Source: Opitutia bacterium (GTDB taxonomy: Bacteria > Verrucomicrobiota > Verrucomicrobiia > Opitutales > UBA953). From it: DNA of 33,548 bases. The notes below the pieces were generated by a model, which saw nothing but the letters and a program-made list of their open reading frames with translations, was not told the origin of the DNA and made no database searches. Made by a program: the position numbers and the translations under genes. Shown piece by piece: positions 15,441 through 24,128 of the stretch. The DNA lies in contig CANCLQ010000015.1 of the NCBI GenBank assembly GCA_947378845.1, positions 1 through 33,548 of the forward strand. Reading direction: 5' to 3'. Every line of letters starts with the position of its first letter. The stretch's first letter is position 1.

Positions 15441-17141
15441 ATGAGTCAGAAAAAAAGCATAATTGTTAATCTCGCAGCATCGCACGTTTCGATCTCGGCC
15501 TTCCGTGCTGAGTCATCGCGCTTGTTCTTAGATAAATTTTATGCGGAAGAACTTCTGCCCGGTTTGTCTGATGATGATTGGTTGGGTTCAGCGATGGCAG
15601 CGGTGGCTCGATTGGTGACCACTCACCGAATTTCTGGTGCAGTTACCGTAATCGCCCCAAGCTTCTTGCTTCTGCAAAAAACTTTAAAGGTGCCCCAAGT
15701 CGAAGCCGCACGTCAGGCCCAGATTATCGCTTTCGAGGCGCAGAATAATATTCCTTATCCTCTCAACGAAGTCGTGTGGGATAGCCAGGTGATGTCATCC
15801 GACGGCGTGGAAGCCGAAGTGCTTCTGTTCGCTTTGCGCATCGAACAAGCAACCCGCATTGCCAACGCAATCACTGCTACGGGCCTTCGTCCATACGCCA
15901 TCCAAGCCTCGCCATTACTCGATGCACATGCCGCACAATTGCACGGAGGTTACAGCTCGGAAGAAGTTTTAATTGTCAATGTCGGTGCGCGAACGACGGA
16001 TTTGAGTTTTGTCGGTCCTGCAGGTGCGAATCTTCAGTCCGCCAACATCGGCGGAAATATTCTCACGCAGGGAATTTCAGATAACTCGGGTCAACCTTTT
16101 GCCGCGGCCGAAGCACTCAAGCTCGCCTACTTCACCGGGCAAGTTCGCTTGACTGAAGGCGATCCGCAGCTGGCGCTTATTCAGACCAACGCACAAGGTT
16201 TCAATCGTCGCTTAGCACAAGATCTTAACCGTCGTTTAATCAACATTCGTCGCGGTACAGCTGGTCGCCAGCCCACACGTATTTTAATGACTGGTCGAGG
16301 CGCTGCCGTGCCAGGACTCAATGAGCAACTAGCTGAGTCGCTACGTTTGCCTGTTGAGACCTTTGATCCTTCGACTGTCGTTTCACTCGGCTCGGGTCTC
16401 AGCCCCGATTACGTAGCGCAATACGTTTACCAAATTTCAGAAGTCATCGGCGAAGCTGCACGATTAGTTTTACCGCAACTCAACGGCGTTAACTTAATCC
16501 CCCGCGACATCGCTGCACAAATTACTTTTGATGCGCGTAAGCCATTCTTAATCGCAGCCGCATTGCTCGCGGCGCTGGCTCCTTTCCCCGTTTGGCTCGC
16601 CCTGAAAGACGCTAGCGAATACAACGCAAAACAAGTCAGTGCATTGAAGGCTAAATCGAAAGAGTTAACGGGCTACCAGACTTCGATTAAATCCACTCGC
16701 GACGAAGCTAACGCAGTCTTGGCGACCAATCAACAGCTCGAATTCGTCACGACCAATTCATCGAACTGGCCACTTTTCTTGGCCGATCTGCAGACGCGTG
16801 TGGCCGCAAGTAAGAATACTTGGATTGAAGAAATTCACGTACGTCGCGATCAGTCTAACTCGACTCCAATCGAAGGCACCGAGAACCAGAATGCTGAGAC
16901 CTCAACCATCGCAGGCACCAAGGTTATCGTCACCGCACGCACACTGCTCGATAAAGTTGCGCCTGGTAAACCTTTCAACGCACAAGAACTTATCGATCGC
17001 CAAGGTGCGCTCATGACGAGCCTCAAGCAATCGCCGTTTGTTGAAGAAATTCCGACCGACGAAATTAAGCCCGACTACAAAGAGGCCAACGTCCCCAAAA
17101 TTACTTTCACCATTGTGATCCGGAAAGAAAAAGCGCTCTAA
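15441..17141 (+). CDS. PilM-like protein with membrane helix and PilN-like region (Amuc_1101-like)
   Basis: A 566-aa protein joining two pilus-assembly functions normally found on separate chains. Residues 1-350 form an actin-like PilM domain: FEAQNNIPYPLNEVVWD (98-114) is a PilM hallmark, and VNVGARTTDLSFV (179-191) is the second phosphate loop. NLIPRDIA (351-358) resembles the NLLP motif at the N terminus of PilN. A membrane helix follows (about 368-387), then a periplasmic coiled-coil (about 395-440) and a PilO/PilN-like domain. In type IV pilus and type II secretion machines PilM sits under the inner membrane and binds the PilN tail. Here the link is covalent. The next gene starts 3 bp later. 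Confidence 0.88.
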   Translation: MSQKKSIIVNLAASHVSISAFRAESSRLFLDKFYAEELLPGLSDDDWLGSAMAAVARLVTTHRISGAVTVIAPSFLLLQKTLKVPQVEAARQAQIIAFEAQNNIPYPLNEVVWDSQVMSSDGVEAEVLLFALRIEQATRIANAITATGLRPYAIQASPLLDAHAAQLHGGYSSEEVLIVNVGARTTDLSFVGPAGANLQSANIGGNILTQGISDNSGQPFAAAEALKLAYFTGQVRLTEGDPQLALIQTNAQGFNRRLAQDLNRRLINIRRGTAGRQPTRILMTGRGAAVPGLNEQLAESLRLPVETFDPSTVVSLGSGLSPDYVAQYVYQISEVIGEAARLVLPQLNGVNLIPRDIAAQITFDARKPFLIAAALLAALAPFPVWLALKDASEYNAKQVSALKAKSKELTGYQTSIKSTRDEANAVLATNQQLEFVTTNSSNWPLFLADLQTRVAASKNTWIEEIHVRRDQSNSTPIEGTENQNAETSTIAGTKVIVTARTLLDKVAPGKPFNAQELIDRQGALMTSLKQSPFVEEIPTDEIKPDYKEANVPKITFTIVIRKEKAL

Positions 17142-17144
17142 GCC

Positions 17145-18236
17145 ATGGGAAATTTCCAAAAAAATAAATTCTTCTTCACCGCCCTCATCGCGTTTGCGCT
17201 GATGTTCATTGGCGTCGCTGTGATGGCTTGGCTCTCGTACTCCGACATGTCGAAGTCGGCCAAGGAACTGACCGTTGAGCAGAAGAAGTTTAAAAAACTT
17301 TTAGATGGCCACGCTTTAGTTCCTGAAGCTCCTGCGGTTTCGCTGACGACTACCAATGTCGATGTGGCCAAGCGCGATCTCGCCGACCTCGAAGAGCATC
17401 GCCAAACTTTATTAACGGCCATCGCCGCCCCAGAAGATAAGCGTATTTTGGGTAAGCCAAAGTTAAGCAACGGCTCCGAAGTTGCTTCGCTGATTAAGCA
17501 ATCGGTCGATGTCTGGACGAAGAGTGCCATCGAGAAAGATATTCGACTGCCACAAACTGAAAAATGTGACTTTGGTTTCCGTCGTTACATTCGCAACCAA
17601 GGTGCCTCGCCTAAGAAAGATCTAACGCGCGTCGATCAACAGCGGAACATCATCGATTTCCTTTTCAAAACATTAGCCGACTCTCGTCCGGAGGGTAACA
17701 ATCGTGCCCCGATTTTACTGGAGTCGATTGATCGCGAGCCTATCGAGACTTTCGAAAAGATTGCCGAAGGTAAACCAGGTGCTGGCACCATGGGTCCTAA
17801 TGAAAGCATCCGCAACGAGCGCGATGAGTTTAACCCCAGCCGCACATTCCGTCAGCCGGGATTGGTGGACGCGCTTTCGTTCCGCGTACGATTTGTTTCT
17901 AACACCGCTACGCTCCGTAATTTCATCAATAAGTTGCGCGCCAGCGGCCGCCCAATTGTCATCACTTCGATTGACGTCAGCATACCATCCGCAGAAATCA
18001 CGAAGTTGCTCTCGGCCGCATCGCCTACGAGCGACGCTGCTGCTAACGCTCCAACAAGCCTCCCAGACTTTTTCGCAAGCGATGCGAGTTCAACCTCAAC
18101 TGGCAAAGCTGAGCCCGTGAAGGATGAGCGTAAGTTAATTGTTCGCCAAACTCCTTCATCATTTGCCGTTCAAGTGGATTACTTGACCGTCGTGGAAACT
18201 AAAAACTCAGCTGAGGCAACGCCCGCTAAAAAATAA
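17145..18236 (+). CDS. single-pass membrane protein, Amuc_1100-like
   Basis: A 363-aa protein with a short cytoplasmic N terminus, one membrane helix (about residues 8-30) and a coiled-coil stretch (about 35-95), followed by a periplasmic alpha/beta domain. It has the layout of PilO/GspM-type scaffold proteins and the size and position of Amuc_1100, the Akkermansia surface-associated protein studied for host signalling. Ala/Ser/Thr-rich segments near 285-320 look disordered. Orthology is inferred from context and architecture, not alignment. Its start is 3 bp after the PilM-like stop, and the next gene follows after 14 bp. Confidence 0.8.
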   Translation: MGNFQKNKFFFTALIAFALMFIGVAVMAWLSYSDMSKSAKELTVEQKKFKKLLDGHALVPEAPAVSLTTTNVDVAKRDLADLEEHRQTLLTAIAAPEDKRILGKPKLSNGSEVASLIKQSVDVWTKSAIEKDIRLPQTEKCDFGFRRYIRNQGASPKKDLTRVDQQRNIIDFLFKTLADSRPEGNNRAPILLESIDREPIETFEKIAEGKPGAGTMGPNESIRNERDEFNPSRTFRQPGLVDALSFRVRFVSNTATLRNFINKLRASGRPIVITSIDVSIPSAEITKLLSAASPTSDAAANAPTSLPDFFASDASSTSTGKAEPVKDERKLIVRQTPSSFAVQVDYLTVVETKNSAEATPAKK

Positions 18237-18250
18237 TCGAGTTATAAACC

Positions 18251-19204
18251 ATGAATTTCCGTAAAGACATCTACCTCATTCTCGGTGCGCTGCTCGTTCT
18301 CGGCTTGGGCGTATTCGCATGGTTCGCCTTGGATCAAGGTGCCGTGCCGAGCGTGGTTAAGCCTTTGTTGCCCGCTGAAGAAGTTCGCGCAAAGCCGCTT
18401 CGTGATCTCACTTTGCCGGCGCAAGGCGTTGAGTATCCTGCATCACCACGCACGCCTCTCACGAAGGAACTGAAAGATTGGTCGTCGCTGAAGGAAGATG
18501 AAGACGGCTGGGATTACGATCTGTTCACTACTATCGATATCGATTGGAAGACAAAGGACGCTGAGTACATTCCCTCATCGCAAAAGGATATTCCTATTCC
18601 TCCATTTGGCGTGGCCCTCGTGAAGGTGGGACATCCTGTTTACCCTTATCTTCTTCGTGGCACGATGGCTGCCCGTTCCAAGAATGAGGCTGACCGCGAG
18701 TTCACCATCGAGAACGTTAGCACGAAGGCGTACTATGAACGTTGCAAGCTCGGTAAGCCTATCGATCCCGCCTTGCCCATTACTCCAGTCTCATACGTTA
18801 AAGGTGTGCTGACCGTTAAGGACGATAGTCCTGAACTTAAGGGACGCTTGATCCCTCTGGATGAAGTTAAACCCCTAGAATTTACCGATACAACGGATGT
18901 GATTTTAGTGGCCACCGAAGATGCCGCCACAACTTGGAAGTTTCATGCCGTAGGGGATAAATTTGAGTACCAAAACGCCCGTTTCGTTATCAAAGAAATT
19001 GACTTGGATAACAAGACCGTGACCGTTGAGAAGACCTTTAAGCCTAACCCCAAGAAGCCCGAAAAGTCCTTCTTGGAAACCCTTACGGTCCCCGCTCCTG
19101 CGGCGGCAGCCAATGCCTCCAAGTACAAAGCAGATGCGAAACCTGCATCTCCTGCCCCCGCTGCCAACACAGCTGATAAGACCAAATCCTCCCAGAAAAA
19201 ATAA
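18251..19204 (+). CDS. single-pass membrane protein of the pilus-like cluster, Amuc_1099-like
   Basis: A 317-aa protein with a membrane helix near the N terminus (about 7-26) and a periplasmic region containing two probable small beta domains (about 95-175 and 195-270). The segment GDKFEYQNARFVIKEIDLDN looks like a PilP/GspC-type beta repeat that could contact the secretin, which is a structural guess. The C terminus is a low-complexity Ala/Pro/Lys tail ending in KSSQKK. It sits directly before the secretin gene (26-bp gap), where PilP is found in classical operons. The name rests on conserved cluster order. Confidence 0.75.
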   Translation: MNFRKDIYLILGALLVLGLGVFAWFALDQGAVPSVVKPLLPAEEVRAKPLRDLTLPAQGVEYPASPRTPLTKELKDWSSLKEDEDGWDYDLFTTIDIDWKTKDAEYIPSSQKDIPIPPFGVALVKVGHPVYPYLLRGTMAARSKNEADREFTIENVSTKAYYERCKLGKPIDPALPITPVSYVKGVLTVKDDSPELKGRLIPLDEVKPLEFTDTTDVILVATEDAATTWKFHAVGDKFEYQNARFVIKEIDLDNKTVTVEKTFKPNPKKPEKSFLETLTVPAPAAAANASKYKADAKPASPAPAANTADKTKSSQKK

Positions 19205-19230
19205 ATATTAACCCCTTTCAAAAATCCCCG

Positions 19231-22149
19231 ATGAAATCCATCCCCCGTAGTAATCTCGCCTGGTTAGCCGTAGCCGCTCTCGTTGCGGTAGGCTCCCTTG
19301 TCGCTCAAGACGTCGACCCAGTGACGCAAAAGACGATTCTTTTGTCCGAAGCATTGAAGGCACGTGAAGACGGCAATCTCACAACCGCGCGCGATCGTTA
19401 TCTCAAGATCCTCAAAATCGATAAATCCGACGAAGGAGCCAAGGAAGGCCTCGCCTCCGTAGATGCGGCCTTAGCTGCGGCATCGGCACAGAAGGCACAA
19501 GCCGCCGCACCTGCTGCCGCTGATGCTCCGGCTCCAGCCCAGTCCTTGCTCGAGTCCGTTGCCAATAACCAGCAAGCCCTGTTCCGCGAAGTCCCACAGG
19601 CTATCGCTACCGCCAACGAAGCTGCCGACAACGGTAACTACGATGCGGCCCTCAAGATTTTAGACGGCGTTGGTGCTGCCTTACCTAATAACACCGCTGC
19701 TCAATCTCTGCGCGACGATGTTGCATTAGCCCGCCAAGAAATTCTCACCCGCCGTGAGTCAGGCGATAAGGGTGCTGATCACTTGGCTCGCGCTGAAGTT
19801 GATCGCTTAGCCAAAGCGAACTCCGTTCGCATCGATGCCGCCGAAGAACTCGTCGACGATGCTGAAAAATTTATCCGTAACGGCGAATTCGATAAGGCTG
19901 CCTCCAACCTTGATAAAGCGAAGTCTGGCCTCCCAGCGAATATTGCGACCGACTCATTGCATCAGCGCATTAAGGAAGACCAATTCAACCTCCTTGCTCG
20001 TCGTGCTATGGATGCGATTGAAGCACGCGAAATGAGTCAGGCTGATTCTTACATTCGCGAGTACGAAGCAAAGAATAAGAAAGAAAATGGCGTCAATGAT
20101 TCTACCGCTGAACGTCTTCGCTCGGAGTTCAACTCCAAGAAGTCCGACCCCCTCTACCAAAACGTCGACGACATGTCGCCAGGCTTGAAAGCAAAAGATG
20201 CCCGCATTGAAGAACTTTTAGTTAAGGGACGTGCTCGTTACCTCTATGGTGATTACTCCGGTGCACTCGACGCCTACCGCGAAGTATTGCAATACCAGCC
20301 AAACAACTCGGAGGCCAAGGCCTTCCAAGTGCGCATTCGCCAAAACATTTCCGAAAACTCCGGACAATGGAATCGTGGCGTCACGAAAGGTAAGCTCATG
20401 GAGCAACTCGATGAATCATGGAAGCTCCCTGAAGTTTATAATCGCGAAGTGGCATCTAACGCTGGCAAGACCGATGCAGATCCTGTCTTAGACAAATTGA
20501 GCGGAATCATGGTCCCTGAAATCAACATTCGCGATATGGCATTTGACCGTGCCGTGCAGCAGTTGATCACGATTTCTAAGTCTTACGATAAGGACGGAAA
20601 AGGCGTGAATATGTACGTGGTCGACCCCGAGCACAAAAATCCTTCCGTCAATATCGCCTTGAGCGACATCTCGCTTAAGCAGGCCCTCGATATTATCGTT
20701 AAGCAGGTCAATTTCTCCTACACAATCAGCCAAGGTGTAATCGAGCTTCGTCCTGACACCGGTTCGGGCGACATGGAAACCGAATTCTTCCCTCTGAGCT
20801 CAGCAGCAGAAACTAAGATGACCGGCATCAATGTAAGCGCTGCGCCAGCAGCGGGTGCAACAGGCAATAGCTTTGGTGCTTCCACTGCATCAGCCGATGG
20901 TAGTTCCCGCACCGAAGGCATTAAGAGCTTCCTTTCCCGATCAGGCGTAGTCTTCAGCGAAAACTCTCAGCTCAATTATGACGGCACGACTCTCATCGTG
21001 ACGCAGAACCGTAAGAACCTCGAGAAGATCCGCAATATCCTCCGCCGCTACTCCGATATCAAGCAGGTCCACATTGAAGCGAAGTTTATTGAGGTAACAG
21101 AATCAGCATTAAATGAATTATCTTCGAACTTCACTTTGTCTGATAAGACAAACTTCCAGTCAAACGGAGATCCAATCGTCAGGGCTCAGACTAGCCTCCG
21201 CTCGATGAACTCTGTTTTCGGTACAGGTTCTAGTGGGTCTAGCCTGAGCATCGATAATGGCACGGGTACACCTAGCACAATTGCTGCTTATGCTCCGGCA
21301 GTTAGTACTGCAAGTTATGGTGGTACCGATGCCAACTTTGGCGGAAAGGGGTCGGGCTTTGACGCTAAGATTGGCTCAATTGGCTCTTATGATTTATCCA
21401 TCTTCCTTAAGGCTATCGAACAGAACTCTGGTGCAGACGTTATGTCAGCGCCCAGCTTAACGGTTCTCGACGGAAAGACTGCAACCATCTCGATTGCCCA
21501 GATGCTGCGTTACCCGCAATCTTACGGCGACACACAAGCAACTGTTTCTCAGGGAACTGGAACGGGTGCAGCCTCGGGCAATGGTGTGGCTATTACGGCT
21601 GGTACACCTCAGGACTTCACCGTCCAACAGGTCGGCGTGCAATTAGAAGTCACCCCAACCGTCGGTGCGGACGATTCAATTGCATTGAACCTCAAACCGA
21701 CCGTTACCGAGTTTGAAGGCTTCGTCGAGTACGGCGGCACCTCCGTTGCAATTACAGGTAATACTACGGTTACTGTTCCTTCTGGTTACTTCCAACCAAT
21801 CTTCAATCAACGCCAAGTGACTACGGATGTGACTGTATTCGATGGTGCCACGGTCGTTATCGGTGGTTTGACTCGCGAAGAAGTTAAGACGGTGAACGAT
21901 AAGGTTCCAGTCCTCGGAGACATTCCTCTTGTTGGAACCGCTTTCCGTTCGACCAGCAAATCAACCGTTAAGAAGAACCTTACCGTTTTCGTAACGGCAA
22001 ATCTGGTTTCTCCTGGTGGTGCCCCTCTGCGTAGTAATTTCCCAAACCTGCGCGCAGGCTCTACTTTCCAGAATCCGATCATCGCATCTCCTGGTGGTGC
22101 GGTTTACCGCGAGCCAGTTGAAACGACCGCTGCTCCTTCTCGTAAGTAA
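19231..22149 (+). CDS. secretin (type II/III secretion, type IV pilus family) with TPR region, Amuc_1098-like
   Basis: Outer-membrane channel protein of 972 aa, last gene of the operon. A signal peptide (1-25, ending in SLVAQ) is followed by a long helical TPR-like region (about 30-400), with repeat units such as KGRARYLYGDYSGALDAY near 330-350. Next come N0/STN-like and N1-type domains (about 425-510 and 610-660) and the secretin beta-domain. The latter carries the signature FDGATVVIGGL (about 870-880) and VPVLGDIPLVG (about 892-902). Two Gly/Ser/Thr-rich inserts (about 530-560 and 670-715) look like surface or gate loops. Standard PilQ/GspD proteins lack such a TPR front, which probably replaces periplasmic partners. 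A strong terminator follows. Confidence 0.92.
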   Translation: MKSIPRSNLAWLAVAALVAVGSLVAQDVDPVTQKTILLSEALKAREDGNLTTARDRYLKILKIDKSDEGAKEGLASVDAALAAASAQKAQAAAPAAADAPAPAQSLLESVANNQQALFREVPQAIATANEAADNGNYDAALKILDGVGAALPNNTAAQSLRDDVALARQEILTRRESGDKGADHLARAEVDRLAKANSVRIDAAEELVDDAEKFIRNGEFDKAASNLDKAKSGLPANIATDSLHQRIKEDQFNLLARRAMDAIEAREMSQADSYIREYEAKNKKENGVNDSTAERLRSEFNSKKSDPLYQNVDDMSPGLKAKDARIEELLVKGRARYLYGDYSGALDAYREVLQYQPNNSEAKAFQVRIRQNISENSGQWNRGVTKGKLMEQLDESWKLPEVYNREVASNAGKTDADPVLDKLSGIMVPEINIRDMAFDRAVQQLITISKSYDKDGKGVNMYVVDPEHKNPSVNIALSDISLKQALDIIVKQVNFSYTISQGVIELRPDTGSGDMETEFFPLSSAAETKMTGINVSAAPAAGATGNSFGASTASADGSSRTEGIKSFLSRSGVVFSENSQLNYDGTTLIVTQNRKNLEKIRNILRRYSDIKQVHIEAKFIEVTESALNELSSNFTLSDKTNFQSNGDPIVRAQTSLRSMNSVFGTGSSGSSLSIDNGTGTPSTIAAYAPAVSTASYGGTDANFGGKGSGFDAKIGSIGSYDLSIFLKAIEQNSGADVMSAPSLTVLDGKTATISIAQMLRYPQSYGDTQATVSQGTGTGAASGNGVAITAGTPQDFTVQQVGVQLEVTPTVGADDSIALNLKPTVTEFEGFVEYGGTSVAITGNTTVTVPSGYFQPIFNQRQVTTDVTVFDGATVVIGGLTREEVKTVNDKVPVLGDIPLVGTAFRSTSKSTVKKNLTVFVTANLVSPGGAPLRSNFPNLRAGSTFQNPIIASPGGAVYREPVETTAAPSRK

Positions 22150-22172
22150 GAAGAGCAGGTCGGAGATAAGAA

Positions 22173-22203
22173 CAGGCCCGCCGTTTGGCGGGCCTGCTTT
22201 TTT
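22173..22203 (+). terminator. rho-independent terminator of the pilus-like operon
   Basis: Perfect 10-bp GC-rich stem (22173-22182 with 22187-22196), loop GTTT, followed by CTTTTTT. It begins 23 bp after the secretin stop codon and marks the end of the five-gene operon, separating it from the exonuclease gene. Confidence 0.95.
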
Positions 22204-22239
22204 CTGGAACAGTTCACCCAGAACGAGAGTATAGCCCGC

Positions 22240-23181
22240 ATGCGCTGGCTGCTTGTCGATGGATTCAACCTAGTTTTCCGCAGTCATTTTGCGATGGAGC
22301 GCTCCAACCTACGTCGCTCATCCGATCAGTTTCCAACAGGCGCACTCCACGGATGGATGAAATCGCTGCAAGACTTGCGCGACAACGAGAAGCCCGACCG
22401 CGCAGCGGTGTTCTTTGACCTCGGTGGCTCCGACCGACATCTGGCAGTGCTGCCCGATTACAAAGCTCAGCGAGATGAGACTCCGGAAGACATTGTTTTA
22501 CAGCTTCCTGAAATTAAGAAACTCACAGCACTGCTTGGATTTAAAGTAATCGAGCAACGCGGCGTGGAGGCCGATGATCTAATAGCCACAGCAGTTCATC
22601 GCTTATCCCAAAAGGGGGACGAGTGTATCATTGTGAGTGCAGACAAAGACTTTGGTCAGTGTGTGGGCGGCAGTGTCATGCAGTTGGCGCCACCGCCAAC
22701 GGCTAATCCCGCTCTCGGTTGGCGACGCCTCGACGCAGCAGGCGTTGAAGAGAAGTTCGGCGTACCTCCAGCGCTAATCGCTGATTACTTGGCGCTCGTT
22801 GGTGATACATCGGACAATATTCCCGGACTCAAGGGCGTCGGACCCAAGACCGCAGTGAAGTGGCTGAAACAATACGGCAGTCTCGAAGCGGTGTTGGCGG
22901 CCGATGCCATTGAGCCTGCGCGTTTCGCTGAGCAGGTAAAAACTGAGGCCGATCGCATTCGCTCCAATTTATCGCTGGTTAGATTCCAAACGCATTTTGA
23001 TTTTGAAATCGGCGAGATGCCAGCAGAGGACAAAGAAGGCGTAGCGAACTTTTTAAGTTCCATGGAAATGCATTCCACGCTCCGTCGCTATCAGCAGAAG
23101 CACGGGCTATCGACGGCGGTCGAGACGAAGCCCGAGCCGCCAGTTAAACCGAAGTCGGTCCAGGGCGATTTATTTGAGTAA
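22240..23181 (+). CDS. stand-alone 5'-3' exonuclease (Pol I N-domain / FEN family)
   Basis: A 313-aa flap/5'-3' exonuclease equal to the N-terminal domain of DNA polymerase I without the polymerase. Metal-binding acidic residues are in place: Asp7 (LLVDGFN), Asp60 (VFFD), Glu110/Asp112/Asp113 (GVEADDL), Asp135/Asp137 (SADKDFGQ) and the later GDTSDNIPG. The helix-hairpin-helix GLKGVGPKTAVKWL binds DNA. It should remove RNA primers or flaps during lagging-strand synthesis or repair. The C terminus QGDLFE resembles the beta-clamp-binding consensus (Qxx[LM]F) and is preceded by a Pro/Lys-rich linker. Bacteria often keep such a protein beside a full polA, which is not seen here. Confidence 0.92.
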   Translation: MRWLLVDGFNLVFRSHFAMERSNLRRSSDQFPTGALHGWMKSLQDLRDNEKPDRAAVFFDLGGSDRHLAVLPDYKAQRDETPEDIVLQLPEIKKLTALLGFKVIEQRGVEADDLIATAVHRLSQKGDECIIVSADKDFGQCVGGSVMQLAPPPTANPALGWRRLDAAGVEEKFGVPPALIADYLALVGDTSDNIPGLKGVGPKTAVKWLKQYGSLEAVLAADAIEPARFAEQVKTEADRIRSNLSLVRFQTHFDFEIGEMPAEDKEGVANFLSSMEMHSTLRRYQQKHGLSTAVETKPEPPVKPKSVQGDLFE

Positions 23182-23183
23182 CA

Positions 23184-23213
23184 AAAAAGCCCGTCGTTGC
23201 GGACGGGCTTTTT
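23184..23213. terminator. bidirectional terminator between convergent genes
   Basis: Perfect 12-bp inverted repeat AAAAAGCCCGTC / GACGGGCTTTTT with a 6-nt loop, flanked by A-run and T-run, so each strand gives a GC stem followed by Us. It begins 2 bp after the exonuclease stop codon and also ends the minus-strand operon whose last gene stops at 23232. Confidence 0.95.
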
Positions 23214-23231
23214 ATTTTATCTGAAAGCTTA

Positions 23232-24101
23232 TTAGGCTTTCTTTTCCTTGCTCGCGGCAGGCGCAGCAGCGGCGGCTGGAGCAGCCTTAGCCGCAGGAGC
23301 AGCAGGGGCTGGAGCAGCTGCGGTTGCAGGCTTAGCTTGATCGCGCTTTTGGAGATAGTTCTTCAGCTCTTCTTCGGTCATCGCGACCCAGAATACGCCT
23401 TCGAGTACTTCTACGATAAGGTTGTTGGTGACGATACCATAGGTCTTGCCCATGTGCTCGGCGTTGGTGGTCAGCGTTTGCTTCACCTTGGCCAGCTCGT
23501 CTTTAACGCGCTTCTTTTCGTCTTCGGTCTTAGCCGATTGTTCAGCGGCAGTGAGTTGAATCACGGCGTTTTGCTGGGCTTGGACGATTTGAATATTGCG
23601 CTCGAGTACTGGGATTTCGCCGCCGGTGATGACGGAGAGTTGGAGTACCTTGGCGTTGCCGCGTGCAATGATGTCGGACTCCTTGAAGTTCGGGTCTTTG
23701 CGCAAGGTCGCGATTTGCTCGTCATTGACGGGGGTCAATAAACGGATCGAGGTATTTTGAATAAGGTTAGGACGGATGGTTACGTGGTCAGCTTTGAAGC
23801 CGTAAACTTTTTCGAAGAGAGCGTCCTTGTCATTGAAGTCCTTGAGTTCGGCGTCGCGTGCACGAGTGAGCGCTTCTTTTTCGCTGCCAGTGATGGCGGA
23901 TTGAATGCGCTGAGCGATGTTCATGATGCGTTGGGCGTGAGCCGACATGACACGAAGGTCATTCGTGAAGCGCTGCATCGTATCGGCGCTATTGATGGTG
24001 ACGTATTTGAAGAAGACTTTGTCTTCGTGGCGGAGCAGGTTGGTATCAACGGCTGGCGTTGAAGCAGTGGCTGCAGGAGCGGCGGCGGGTGTAGTTGTCA
24101 T
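23232..24101 (-). CDS. unknown protein, cytoplasmic paralogue of the adjacent exported protein
   Basis: Unrecognised 289-aa protein. It begins with an Ala/Pro/Thr-rich stretch (1-18) that has no hydrophobic core, so no signal peptide is visible. A largely helical, charged middle follows, including a coiled-coil-like segment (about 180-225), and an Ala/Pro/Lys tail (about 257-289). The segment around RLLTPVNDEQIATLRKDP and FKESDI matches VRVLTALTNDEYIKLAAA and FKAESI of the neighbouring gene product, and both continue with a similar GGE/GAGE then KRV/KKVEE pattern. The two genes therefore look like an old tandem duplication. Function unknown; last gene of its operon. Confidence 0.75.
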   Translation of the reverse strand: MTTTPAAAPAATASTPAVDTNLLRHEDKVFFKYVTINSADTMQRFTNDLRVMSAHAQRIMNIAQRIQSAITGSEKEALTRARDAELKDFNDKDALFEKVYGFKADHVTIRPNLIQNTSIRLLTPVNDEQIATLRKDPNFKESDIIARGNAKVLQLSVITGGEIPVLERNIQIVQAQQNAVIQLTAAEQSAKTEDEKKRVKDELAKVKQTLTTNAEHMGKTYGIVTNNLIVEVLEGVFWVAMTEEELKNYLQKRDQAKPATAAAPAPAAPAAKAAPAAAAAPAASKEKKA

Positions 24102-24128
24102 GAGTGTGTTTGGGATTGGGGGTAAATA

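Noticed and set aside
22206..22217. GGAACAGTTCAC upstream of the exonuclease as a second SOS box
   Set aside because: The half-sites are only one base apart, not four as in the recA site, so it does not fit the same operator.
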